From contig NZ_JBBLYU010000003.1 in assembly GCF_037911135.1 (NCBI RefSeq), forward strand, positions 62,001 to 126,000: a stretch of DNA of 64,000 nt. The letters run 5' to 3'. The DNA is from Phaeobacter sp. A36a-5a. GTDB taxonomy: Bacteria; Pseudomonadota; Alphaproteobacteria; Rhodobacterales; Rhodobacteraceae. This document shows positions 55,604 through 64,000 of this stretch, in pieces (the first letter of the stretch is position 1; every line of letters begins with the position of its first letter). The position numbers were made by a program, and so were the translations under genes. The notes beneath the pieces were generated by a model. It searched no databases. It had not been told where the DNA came from and worked only from the letters and a program-made list of their open reading frames with translations.

Positions 55604-55633
55604 AAAACCCGCCACGGTCACCGGGCGGGTTTT
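55604..55633. terminator. Bidirectional terminator between lpxK and dsbA-like genes
   Basis: AAAACCCGCC (55604-55613) pairs with GGCGGGTTTT (55624-55633) around a ten-base loop. The flanking A and T runs serve both convergent genes. Confidence 0.85.
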
Positions 55634-55663
55634 CCGATCTACATTTTCCCAAAGGAAGGGGTA

Positions 55664-56335
55664 TCAGCCGTCGAGTTCGGCGTCGATCAGCGCTTTGAAC
55701 GCCTCATAAGACTGATTTTCCACTTTCTTGCCGTTCAGGATGAACGACGGCGTGGACTCGATGCCATGCTCTGTCGCATTTTCCTGATACCAGTTGACGA
55801 GGGTCTGGGCCTTGGTCCCATCCTGAAGACAGGCCTCCAGCTGTTCCTCTTCCAGACCTGCGAGCCGCCCGATCTTGCGCAGCGCATCAACGATTTCAGT
55901 CGCGCCACCCGCTCGGGCCCAATCAGATTGCCCCTTGTAGATCAGGTCGCTGATCCCGAAGAACTTCTCAGGTCCTCCACAGCGCGCAATCATCGACGCC
56001 CAAAGGCCATAGCGATCGAAATAGACCTCGCGGTAGATGAACTTCACCTTTCCGGTGTCGATGTAATCCTGCTTCAGCTGCTTGTACGCACCCTGGTGGA
56101 AATTCGCGCAGTGCGGACAGGTATAGGACGCATATTCAATCAGCGTTACCGGAGCATCTTCGGCACCTTGCACCATCTCGACGATGGTGGAGGTATCAAC
56201 CTCTGCATCTTGCGCGTAGGCCGCCCCAACCAGCGGGTTGCCGGGCAGAGAGGTGCCGCCTTGCAATGCGGCATAACCATAGACACCCGCCGCAACGACA
56301 GCTGAGGCAAAGATGCCGGACATCAAACGGGTCAT
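55664..56335 (-). CDS. DsbA-family thiol:disulfide protein
   Basis: The 223-residue protein has an N-terminal hydrophobic segment (residues 6-25, signal peptide or anchor) and a DsbA thioredoxin fold with CPHC (Cys73 and Cys76, SYTCPHCANFH) and the cis-Pro block ESTPSFILNGKK. It resembles the alphaproteobacterial Com1/DsbA2-like group and would oxidise or isomerise disulfides in the periplasm. It overlaps the DUF721 gene by four bases, giving coupling. Confidence 0.92.
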   Translation of the reverse strand: MTRLMSGIFASAVVAAGVYGYAALQGGTSLPGNPLVGAAYAQDAEVDTSTIVEMVQGAEDAPVTLIEYASYTCPHCANFHQGAYKQLKQDYIDTGKVKFIYREVYFDRYGLWASMIARCGGPEKFFGISDLIYKGQSDWARAGGATEIVDALRKIGRLAGLEEEQLEACLQDGTKAQTLVNWYQENATEHGIESTPSFILNGKKVENQSYEAFKALIDAELDG

Positions 56336-56859
56336 TCATACCCCTTTCTAAGAGTTTTCTGTTTCGTCAGCACGTTGCGCCCAAGCCGTTCAAGCGCTGC
56401 GCGCAATTCATCACTTTCGACCCCGGTCGCAGCCTCGGCTGCCGCCGCCACGTCCTGCGGATCAGGCGCCCGGGGTTTGCGGACCTTCGGAGCGTATTTA
56501 AAGGAAACCTGCCCCTCGGCAAAGCCAGTGGGCGCGGTCTGGGTAATCCGGACCTTGGAAATGGCGTTATAGCCGTAAACCGCGTTCACCTTGCAGCGCA
56601 AAGGCTCTTTCTGCATTTCCAGCATCGGCGCATGGGCACCGGTGGTCAACAACGTCAACGTCGCTCCAAATCCACCGCGCCCGTAGTGCACATTGACCGG
56701 GCGCGCGATAGAGGAGATGTCGGGACCGGCAATTTCTTCCCAATGGGTCAGCAGGCGCGACACCGCAAAGCCCCGGCTTTCGCCGGCTTTGCGAATCTGA
56801 TCGTTCAGAAGCTGCGATGTTCGCTTGAACCCGCGAGATTTTGTCCGTTGCACTGCCAT
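56332..56859 (-). CDS. DUF721 (DciA-like) protein
   Basis: The 175-residue protein has the DUF721/DciA-type N-terminal KH-like region (GFAVSRLLTHWEEIAGPDISSIARPV and LTLLTTGAHAPMLEMQKEPLRCKVNAVYGYNAISKVRI) and a disordered Pro/Ala-rich C-terminus. DciA proteins help load the replicative helicase; whether this short alphaproteobacterial form does so is not known. It is first in a two-gene unit with the DsbA-like gene and is divergent from mutY across 84 bp. Confidence 0.85.
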   Translation of the reverse strand: MAVQRTKSRGFKRTSQLLNDQIRKAGESRGFAVSRLLTHWEEIAGPDISSIARPVNVHYGRGGFGATLTLLTTGAHAPMLEMQKEPLRCKVNAVYGYNAISKVRITQTAPTGFAEGQVSFKYAPKVRKPRAPDPQDVAAAAEAATGVESDELRAALERLGRNVLTKQKTLRKGYE

Positions 56860-56943
56860 GACCGTGGTTTTGCTAGACTGCTCGCCCTATTGTAAAGGGC
56901 TGCCATGCGAGAACCAGCGAAACCGTGCCATAAAGGATAAAGA

Positions 56944-58008
56944 ATGCGTGACCTCAACAGCGAGAGCCACCCGCAGAGCCGTGATTTGCTGGACTGGTAC
57001 GACCAGCACGCGCGCAGCATGCCCTGGCGTGTCAGCCCGTCAGATCGCGCCGCCGGTATCTGGCCCGATCCCTACCGCATCTGGCTGAGCGAGGTCATGT
57101 TGCAACAAACCACTGTGGCTGCCGTCAAGGACTACTTCCACCGGTTCACCAGCCGCTGGCCGACCGTGGCGGATCTCGCGGCGGCGGCGGATGCAGATGT
57201 CATGGGGCAATGGGCAGGTCTTGGGTATTACGCTCGGGCACGCAATCTGCTGAAATGCGCGCGCGTGGTGGCCGAGGAACACGGTGGCACCTTTCCGAAT
57301 ACCTATGACGGGCTGATCGCCCTACCCGGCATCGGCCCCTATACCGCCGCCGCCATTTCGGCGATCGCATTTGACCGCCCGGAAACCGTGCTGGACGGCA
57401 ATGTCGAGCGGGTGATGGCGCGGCTTTACGATATCCATACTCCCCTGCCAGCGGCCAAACCCCAGCTGAAAGAGAAAGCTGAAGCCTTGACCCCAGCGAT
57501 GCGCCCGGGCGACCATGCTCAGGCGGTAATGGATCTCGGCGCGACGATCTGCACACCGCGCAATCCGGCCTGTGGCATCTGCCCATGGCGCAGCCCCTGC
57601 GCTGCCCGTGCGGCTGGCACAGCTCTGGAACTGCCAAAGAAAACCCCCAAGAAACCCAAGCCAACCCGCCTTGGCATCGTCTATCTGGCACGCAGCTGCG
57701 ATGGCGACTGGTTGCTGGAGCAGCGCCCGGACAAGGGGTTGCTGGGCGGTATGCTGGGCTGGCCGGGCAGCGATTGGAACGACGATCCGGCCCCAGCCCC
57801 ACCGTTTGAGGCCGATTGGCAGGATCTGGGGGCGGAGGTGCGTCACACCTTCACCCATTTTCACCTGGTCCTGCAGGTCATGCTGGCGGAGCTGCCACCC
57901 GGTTTCACACCGCAGGACAGTCAGCGCGTGATAAAACGACATGACTTCAAACCCACCGACCTGCCGACGGTGATGCGCAAGGCCTTCGATCTCTGGAAGG
58001 GGCGCTGA
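56944..58008 (+). CDS. mutY: A/G-specific adenine glycosylase
   Basis: The 354-residue enzyme removes adenine mispaired with 8-oxoguanine. It has the helix-hairpin-helix and catalytic Asp region (LIALPGIGPYTAAAISAIAF, then DGNVERVMARL), the [4Fe-4S] cysteines (CTPRNPACGICPWRSPC) and a C-terminal NUDIX-like domain (LLEQRPDKGLLGGMLGWPG, HTFTHFHLVLQV) that recognises 8-oxoG. E. coli-like catalytic Glu lies in WLSEVMLQQT. Length is normal. Confidence 0.96.
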   Translation: MRDLNSESHPQSRDLLDWYDQHARSMPWRVSPSDRAAGIWPDPYRIWLSEVMLQQTTVAAVKDYFHRFTSRWPTVADLAAAADADVMGQWAGLGYYARARNLLKCARVVAEEHGGTFPNTYDGLIALPGIGPYTAAAISAIAFDRPETVLDGNVERVMARLYDIHTPLPAAKPQLKEKAEALTPAMRPGDHAQAVMDLGATICTPRNPACGICPWRSPCAARAAGTALELPKKTPKKPKPTRLGIVYLARSCDGDWLLEQRPDKGLLGGMLGWPGSDWNDDPAPAPPFEADWQDLGAEVRHTFTHFHLVLQVMLAELPPGFTPQDSQRVIKRHDFKPTDLPTVMRKAFDLWKGR

Positions 58009-58081
58009 TGCCTTCTCTTTTATCCGGGCAGGGCGCATAGTTGACCACGAACGCGCCCGACCTGAATGAGGCTGTACTGGA

Positions 58082-59245
58082 ATGATATCCGCCAAGACTC
58101 TGCGCAGCTGGCAGGCCGCCCTGCCCTTTTGGTTGTCCTTTCTGCTGGTGCCGCTGGTGGGGCTCGCCGCTCTTTATGGTGGCTGGCTCATCCTGCTGCC
58201 TCCCTTCGTGACCTGGTACCTCTTTGCGGCATTGGACGGGGTCTTCGGGCTTAATCTTGAAAACGCGGATCCGCTCACACCCGAAGAGGATCTTCATTGG
58301 TATTCCTCACTGACCATTGCCTGGGTTCCGGTGCAGGTCCTGCTCCTGATTGCCATGCTAATCTACGTGCCTGGCGCCGATCATCTCTCGGGTGCGGAGA
58401 AATTCGGGGTATTCTTCGGTGTTGGCGTCCTCAGCGGCACAATAGGGATCAACTACAGCCACGAATTGATGCACCAGAAGAGCAGACTGGAGCGTTGGCT
58501 GGCGGATATCCTGCTGGCAATGGTGCTCTATTCACACTTCAGATCCGAGCATCTGCTCGTGCATCATCGCCATGTCGGCACACCCCGCGATCCGGTCACA
58601 GCGCGCTACAACGAGGGCTTCCATCGTTTCTATCCGCGTGTTCTGTGGCAATGCTGGCGGTCTGCGTTTCGGGCTGAGAGAGCACAACTGGCGCGCCGCA
58701 ACCTACCTTGGACTGACCGGCGCAACCCGTTCTTTCGCTATTGGGCGCTGCAAGCCGCGTTTCTGCTGATGGCCTTTGTGCTGGGCGGGATGCTCGGCGT
58801 TGGGTTGTTCCTGGTCCAGGCCGGTGTCGCGATCTGGCAGCTGGAACTGGTGAACTACGTTGAACACTACGGACTTACGCGCAAATACTTGGGCGGGGGA
58901 AAATTTGAGCCTGTGATGCCGCGCCATTCGTGGAATGCAGCCCATAAGGCGTCAAACTGGCTGTTGATTAACCTGCAACGCCATTCCGACCACCACTACA
59001 AACCCGATCGTCGCTTTCCCCTGCTTCAGAACCACACATCAGCCGATGCTCCCCAGCTACCCTACGGCTATCCGGTCATGACAGTTGCGGCGATGATACC
59101 ACCGCTGTGGCGGCGGATCATGAACCCGCGAGTGCGGCGCTGGCGGCAGATGTATTATCCTGACATCACCGATTGGAGCGCCTACAATGCGGCCCGTTGC
59201 CCCGAAGACCGCCCCGACCCGACACCGGCAGGCCCGCGCGCCTAG
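58082..59245 (+). CDS. alkB: AlkB-type alkane 1-monooxygenase
   Basis: The 387-residue integral-membrane diiron enzyme has about six hydrophobic helices and the histidine boxes of AlkB: HELMH, HLLVHHRHVGTP, NYVEHYG and LQRHSDHHYKP. It would hydroxylate the terminal carbon of medium/long alkanes. No rubredoxin or rubredoxin-reductase gene, and no alkB regulator, lies nearby, so electrons must come from elsewhere. The gene is close to mutY (73 bp) on the same strand, but no functional link is apparent. Confidence 0.93.
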   Translation: MISAKTLRSWQAALPFWLSFLLVPLVGLAALYGGWLILLPPFVTWYLFAALDGVFGLNLENADPLTPEEDLHWYSSLTIAWVPVQVLLLIAMLIYVPGADHLSGAEKFGVFFGVGVLSGTIGINYSHELMHQKSRLERWLADILLAMVLYSHFRSEHLLVHHRHVGTPRDPVTARYNEGFHRFYPRVLWQCWRSAFRAERAQLARRNLPWTDRRNPFFRYWALQAAFLLMAFVLGGMLGVGLFLVQAGVAIWQLELVNYVEHYGLTRKYLGGGKFEPVMPRHSWNAAHKASNWLLINLQRHSDHHYKPDRRFPLLQNHTSADAPQLPYGYPVMTVAAMIPPLWRRIMNPRVRRWRQMYYPDITDWSAYNAARCPEDRPDPTPAGPRA

Positions 59246-59252
59246 CTGAGAC

Positions 59253-60629
59253 CTAGCGGGGCAGCGCCCATAGTGTCATCGGTCGGGTCAGCCCACGCAG
59301 TTCAGATGCGCCGTGCTGCACGAAACCTGCTTGCAGATCTCTGGCGCCGCCTTCGTCCTCCACACGCTGCCGCAGGGTCTCGCTGATCACCATCTGAGCG
59401 TTCATCTCGCGGGTGCGCTCCTCCAGTCGGGCTGCAATATTCACCGCGTTACCGATCACAGCATATTCCAACCGGTTTGCGCCGATATTGCCAATCACCG
59501 TCTCACCATAGTGAACACCGATGCCAACGCGGATTTCTGCCTCGCCGTAGCGGCGTCGCTCGGCATTCCATTCCGCTACCGACGCCAGCATGGCCCGCCC
59601 GCAAGCCAGGGCGTTACTTGCGTCCCTCGGACCAGCCAGCGGTGTACCAAAGGTCGCCATCAAACCATCGCCCAGATACTTGTCCAGCGTGCCGTGATGA
59701 CGGAACACCTCCTTTTCCATGCGGCCATGAAAATCGCGCAAGAGGTCAATCACCTGATAGGCGTCGCGCTCGGCCGCCAGGCGCGTGAACCCGACAATGT
59801 CAATGAACAGAATGGCCACGTCCTGACGGCGGGTCTGCTTCAGCGGTTCATCATTTTGCGACAGCTGCTGCACCACATTGGGCGAGAAATACCGTGACAG
59901 ATTGGCCCGTTCACGCTCAAGACCAGCATTATTCTGGATCAGCGCGTAAAGCCGTTTTGAGGATATACCCAGCGTCACTGCCACCAGAAAGAACACGATA
60001 ACCTCCTGAAGGCGCTGATGCAGGAGAAAGCTGTTCGGATCGAGAAATTCAGCCATGGTCGGATCATAGCCCACAACCTCAAGCACCCGTTCGGTTAGGC
60101 CGGGCACCGGATCCGTCAGCCACCAGACCATGATCGCCGCAAATAGCCAGATGACTGCGGTCCAGATGCCGATGGCAACCACCGTGCGCCAGGAATAGGC
60201 CAGAGTCCCCGCGGCAAGTATGATGAAAAAATAGATGAAATTGCCAAACCGATACTGAATAGGCAGCGGCGTATCGTCGACACTCAGCGGATTTGGCAGA
60301 ACCATTCCGATGGTCATGATCGACAGATCGGCAAAAATCAGCAGCATCTCAAGCCGTGATTGCCCAACCCGTCCAACCCGGCGGATCAGCCAGCCGTTCA
60401 GACATAGCAACGCAAGGATAAAGTGATAATACAGCACATCCCATTTGGGGTTCACATAGATCAGAAAAACCGCCGTTACGGCCATGGCGATCCAGCGCGC
60501 CCGCACCGCAAGCTCCAGCCCATTGCGTTTGTGCTCTGTTAGCGCATCCAGCGCATAGGGGCTCTCCTGTCTGAAAATGGCTTCGTCGCTATCCAAGGCA
60601 GGAGCGGGGGCGGAGGCGGTTACTGCCAT
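59253..60629 (-). CDS. Membrane-bound class III adenylate/guanylate cyclase
   Basis: The 458-residue protein has about five to six membrane helices in the first 240 residues, then a short linker and a class III cyclase domain starting AILFIDIVGFTRLAAERDAYQ with the two metal Asp residues (FIDIVGF and YLGDGLMATFG). It also has EIRVGIGVHYGETVIGNIGANRLEYAVIGNAVNIAARLE. It likely makes cAMP. The membrane part may sense a signal, but no sensor domain is recognised. It ends 7 bp from the convergent alkB gene. Confidence 0.92.
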   Translation of the reverse strand: MAVTASAPAPALDSDEAIFRQESPYALDALTEHKRNGLELAVRARWIAMAVTAVFLIYVNPKWDVLYYHFILALLCLNGWLIRRVGRVGQSRLEMLLIFADLSIMTIGMVLPNPLSVDDTPLPIQYRFGNFIYFFIILAAGTLAYSWRTVVAIGIWTAVIWLFAAIMVWWLTDPVPGLTERVLEVVGYDPTMAEFLDPNSFLLHQRLQEVIVFFLVAVTLGISSKRLYALIQNNAGLERERANLSRYFSPNVVQQLSQNDEPLKQTRRQDVAILFIDIVGFTRLAAERDAYQVIDLLRDFHGRMEKEVFRHHGTLDKYLGDGLMATFGTPLAGPRDASNALACGRAMLASVAEWNAERRRYGEAEIRVGIGVHYGETVIGNIGANRLEYAVIGNAVNIAARLEERTREMNAQMVISETLRQRVEDEGGARDLQAGFVQHGASELRGLTRPMTLWALPR

Positions 60630-60720
60630 GATATGTATCCATCCATTGGCGCCGGTCTTGCGTCAAACTAACGGCAGCTGCCAACGGATGCACCCCTTGA
60701 ACCGACAGCGCTGAAACGAA

Positions 60721-60743
60721 AAGACCCCGCCATGACGGCGGGG
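60721..60743 (-). terminator. Rho-independent terminator of ccrM
   Basis: CCCCGCC (60725-60731) and GGCGGGG (60737-60743) form a 7-bp stem; the minus-strand tail is TCTTTTCGTTTC. It lies 66 bp past the methylase stop. Confidence 0.82.
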
Positions 60744-60808
60744 CAAGGTTGGCGCCGTCGACAATGCGACAGCGCCTGCGGTTTCACACAGGTTGTGAAA
60801 GGGTGGGG

Positions 60809-61948
<1,140 letters not shown>

Positions 61949-61970
61949 TCATTTTGGTTGTCCACAGGAT

Positions 61971-61994
61971 GAGTCATCGTGGATTCGAGGTCAA
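61971..61994 (-). promoter_or_regulatory. Paired GANTC sites and -35-like element upstream of ccrM
   Basis: GAGTC (61971-61975) and GATTC (61982-61986) are two CcrM recognition sites six bases apart. On the minus strand both lie right after TTGACC (61994-61989), a -35-like hexamer, and before ccrM. In Caulobacter, GANTC methylation near the ccrM promoter affects its timing; a similar feedback here is inference. Confidence 0.45.
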
Positions 61995-62022
61995 TTTGTT
62001 TTTTAGAACAAGGTGATGAGGT

Positions 62023-62640
62023 TCACTCTTGATACAATATGTTGTGGACAGGCTTAAAGGAACGCCGATGATGTGGGGTCACGCCCAGGTTCACCAGCGC
62101 GTCGCGGTGCTGTTTGGACGGGTAGCCTGCGTTTTTCTCCCAGCCATAGCCGGGAAACTGTTGCGCCAAATCCACCATGATCCGGTCACGGGCCAGTTTT
62201 GCCACGATGGATGCCGCCGCGATGGAGACTGATTTGCTGTCTCCCTTGATCACGAACTCCGACGTCTGGAGCAGACCCTTGGGGATCAGATTGCCATCGA
62301 TCAGCAAATAATCCGGCGCCGGATCCAGGGCTGCAACGGCCCGCTCCATTGCCAGATGCGAGGCGCGCAGAATGTTCAGGGAATCAATCTCTTCGACGCT
62401 GGCATGAGCAATCGCAACCTCGGCCTGCGCAAAGATCGACGCTTCGACCGCCTCGCGCCGCTTGGCGCTTAGCTTCTTTGAATCGTTCAGCCCCTCGGGA
62501 ATATTGTCGGCGTCCAGGATGACCGCAGCGGCGGTCACCGGTCCGGCGAGCGGGCCACGCCCAACCTCATCCACGCCTGCAATACGTATATGGCCACGCG
62601 CACGGGCGGCCGCTTCCAATGTGTAATCGGGATAATCCAT
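62023..62640 (-). CDS. rnhB: Ribonuclease HII
   Basis: The 205-residue enzyme removes RNA from RNA-DNA hybrids and single ribonucleotides. It has IAGVDEVGRGPLAGPV with Asp24/Glu25, LNDSKKLSAKRRE, YLLIDGN and KGDSKSVSIAAASIVAKLARDR. The ATG at 62640 gives the family length; the long upstream in-frame extension lies across the terminator of the next gene and is not coding. It is upstream of ccrM on the same strand, with a 110-bp gap. Confidence 0.96.
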   Translation of the reverse strand: MDYPDYTLEAAARARGHIRIAGVDEVGRGPLAGPVTAAAVILDADNIPEGLNDSKKLSAKRREAVEASIFAQAEVAIAHASVEEIDSLNILRASHLAMERAVAALDPAPDYLLIDGNLIPKGLLQTSEFVIKGDSKSVSIAAASIVAKLARDRIMVDLAQQFPGYGWEKNAGYPSKQHRDALVNLGVTPHHRRSFKPVHNILYQE

Positions 62641-62696
62641 CCCTTGCTCTGACCGGGTATTAAGCCGGGTTTCAAGTCCGACCGCAGATACCGCGC

Positions 62697-62719
62697 AAAA
62701 AAAGGGGGCCGAAGCCCCC
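62697..62719 (-). terminator. Rho-independent terminator of the secreted hypothetical gene
   Basis: GGGGGC (62704-62709) and GCCCCC (62714-62719) form a stem with a CGAA loop; on the minus strand it is followed by TTTTTTTGCG. Confidence 0.88.
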
Positions 62720-62749
62720 AAGTCTGCTCGAACCCAGGTCCCGCCGACC

Positions 62750-63247
62750 TCAGCGACGGGTAATGCGATAGCCGCGGTCCTTGAGGCAATCCGGGCGATA
62801 GCCGACACGATTGCGTTTGCCATTCCAGAAGGTCACCTGGCAGGCGCGCGGCAGGGTGTGCTCAAATCCGTACTGTTTGCGCAGACAGCCCTGCCCCATC
62901 AAAGTCCGGCTTTGGCTGTAGCGCGGGAAATAGCGCACGCATTGTGCCGGCAGATCATAGCGCGCCACATGCGGCGGAAGCGGTCTGGGATGATGAGGCC
63001 GATACGGCTTGCCATGTGACGGACGATGCGGACGGGTGACCTGTGGCTGATCATCATCGCGATTGTTCTTCACGATTGCACCGATGATGCCAAGCACGGC
63101 GAGACCCGCCAGCACCTTGGCAACATCCTCATCCGCCCGTGCAGGCGCCGCGGAAAACCCGGTCACCGCGACTGCTGCGGCAACGATCAGCGTGATGAAT
63201 TTGCGATGCGGTTTGGCATTTACATCAATGCGACTGCTGCGAAACAT
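62750..63247 (-). CDS. Hypothetical secreted protein, His/Pro-rich
   Basis: The 165-residue protein has an N-terminal signal-like hydrophobic segment (FITLIVAAAVAVTGFSAAPARA, after a basic stretch), a second hydrophobic stretch (VLAGLAVLGIIGAIV), a His/Pro-rich linker (RPHHPRPLPPHV) and a C-terminal part with four cysteines (QCVRYFPRY, GCLRKQYG, ACQVTFW, DCLKDRGY). No function can be assigned. GGAAGGACATCCC before ATG 63247 decides the start; a longer frame begins at 63298. Similar short proteins are common in roseobacters. Confidence 0.75.
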   Translation of the reverse strand: MFRSSRIDVNAKPHRKFITLIVAAAVAVTGFSAAPARADEDVAKVLAGLAVLGIIGAIVKNNRDDDQPQVTRPHRPSHGKPYRPHHPRPLPPHVARYDLPAQCVRYFPRYSQSRTLMGQGCLRKQYGFEHTLPRACQVTFWNGKRNRVGYRPDCLKDRGYRITRR

Positions 63248-63340
63248 GGGATGTCCTTCCTGAAGTTCTGAAAACATGAGGCCAAATGGCCGATGCAATC
63301 AGCCTGGTTCGGAACCGTGCGGACAGGCAATAACGGCGCC

Positions 63341-63388
63341 TTGTTATCGAATATCACCACCCGCAATCGCCTGTTGTTATTGAATATC
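63341..63388. promoter_or_regulatory. 15-bp direct repeat in divergent promoter region
   Basis: TTGTTATCGAATATC (63341-63355) and TTGTTATTGAATATC (63374-63388) differ at one position and start 33 bp apart, about three helical turns. They lie between two divergent genes for small secreted proteins and stand out as A/T-rich. They look like paired regulator sites. Confidence 0.45.
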
Positions 63389-63414
63389 CCGCGACAAATG
63401 CGCAGTGTGAGGGT

Positions 63415-63720
63415 ATGAAAAACCTCCTTATCTCCACAGCTCTGATTGCCGGTCTTGCCATTGGTATGCTCAGCGATACGAGCCCGGCCGCAGCGGCCGA
63501 GTGTTACGCCGATTACAAGGCGAAACAGGATGCCCCGCTGCGGCTGCATTACGGCGTGATCCAGCTTGGCGGCGGCTGCAGCAAGCCGGCCGCCAAGGCC
63601 GAAATCTCCGACCGGCTGTTGGCAGCGGGCTGGACCTTGCTCAATGTTCTGTCCATTTTTGGTCCCGACGGGCTGGAACAAAGGAAAACAGATGCCGGAC
63701 CCTATTTTCTCCGTTTCTGA
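63415..63720 (+). CDS. Small hypothetical secreted protein
   Basis: The 101-residue protein has a signal peptide (MKNLLISTALIAGLAIGML, then SPAAAAE, cleavage near residue 28) and a mature part with two cysteines (ECYADYKAKQDAPL, GGGCSKPAAKAEI) and GWTLLNVLSIFGPDGLEQRK. I do not recognise the family. AGGGT lies very close to the ATG, so the ribosome-binding site is weak. The 3' end overlaps the next gene by 29 bp, implying coupled expression of a secreted protein and a membrane protein. Confidence 0.7.
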   Translation: MKNLLISTALIAGLAIGMLSDTSPAAAAECYADYKAKQDAPLRLHYGVIQLGGGCSKPAAKAEISDRLLAAGWTLLNVLSIFGPDGLEQRKTDAGPYFLRF

Positions 63721-64000
63721 GGTGCGCGCTGCGGGAAGCCGCGTCATCGCATTGGGGATCACTGCCATCGTTGCCTTGCTGGCGATTGCCGGTACCGTGC
63801 TGCTGCTGACGCTTCCCGATGCCAACGCTTTCAACGCAAGGGTCGAGCGGGTCTTTGTGGAAAACGACCTTACCACGCAGGCCGAGATCAAGCTGCTTGA
63901 GATCCTCGCCCAGTCCGGCACGGCCTTTGCCGATACGCTGACCAGCTATCGGATGGTAATTTTTGTGCTGATGGTCTTTGCCACCATGATGATGGTGGCT
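63692..64000 (+). CDS. Hypothetical membrane protein (C-terminus beyond window)
   Basis: The first 103 residues are visible with no stop before the window edge. There is a hydrophobic helix (VIALGITAIVALLAIAGTVLLLTL, about residues 18-41), a hydrophilic segment (RVERVFVENDLTTQAEIKLLEIL) that could be a short periplasmic helix, and a second helix starting MVIFVLMVFATMMMVA. AAGGAAAACAG before the ATG is a good ribosome-binding site and supports the overlap with the preceding gene. Function unknown. Confidence 0.65.
   Translation, partial: MPDPIFSVSEVRAAGSRVIALGITAIVALLAIAGTVLLLTLPDANAFNARVERVFVENDLTTQAEIKLLEILAQSGTAFADTLTSYRMVIFVLMVFATMMMVA

Overview
The window looks like a chromosomal segment of a Rhodobacteraceae alphaproteobacterium, most likely a marine roseobacter near Phaeobacter, Ruegeria or Leisingera. 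This is inferred from protein style and gene order: a CcrM-type GANTC methylase, a CenR-like regulator, DUF3576-leuS-lptE-holA, a pmbA/phosphatase/waaA-like/lpxK run, and two FAD-GcvT dehydrogenases with a GlxA regulator. The DNA is GC-rich and densely coded. I see no tRNA, rRNA, insertion sequence, prophage or CRISPR array.

Layout. 1-11.8 kb: a truncated methyltransferase, pnp with a structured leader, a GT25 glycosyltransferase, a 1-Cys peroxiredoxin, an aldehyde dehydrogenase, two glyoxalase-fold proteins, a GT11 fucosyltransferase, an RluA pseudouridine synthase, an NTF2-like protein, an SGNH hydrolase and RarD. 12-19.6 kb: the most distinctive block, all on the minus strand. It runs XRE-cupin regulator, LysE exporter, GFA protein, FAD-GcvT demethylase, GlxA regulator, second FAD-GcvT demethylase. 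The first five genes are nearly all coupled or overlapping. This looks like a regulated pathway for an N-methylated amine in which the released C1 unit is handled locally. 19.7-30.7 kb: msrC flanked by two copies of an intergenic repeat, a thiolase, an RsbV/RsbW-like pair, a gamma-glutamyltransferase, HspQ, a CnoX-like thioredoxin with its Lon-N and Trm112 partners, a UbiH-type hydroxylase, an amidase and an aminotransferase.

30.8-41.5 kb: ftsK, lolA, an SLT lipoprotein, xthA, cenR with a structured 3' region, ribA plus an L,D-transpeptidase, a YggS-type protein, a porin and a DUF3576 lipoprotein. 41.6-55.5 kb: leuS-lptE-holA, a GST, a flavoprotein, an HNH protein, an SDR/enoyl-CoA hydratase pair, a DUF2125 protein, and the envelope run pmbA, phosphatase, waaA-like, lpxK. 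55.6-64 kb: DsbA-like/DUF721 diverging from mutY, alkB, a membrane class III cyclase, ccrM-rnhB, two small secreted proteins and a truncated membrane protein.

Functionally the window is mostly housekeeping: RNA decay, replication and repair, outer-membrane assembly and cell-cycle control. The accessory interest lies in the 12-19.6 kb cluster, the twin intergenic repeats, the GANTC pair before ccrM, the structured RNA after cenR, and several unexplained palindromes or direct repeats in promoter regions. All family assignments come from reading the translated sequence and recalled family motifs; no database search was run.
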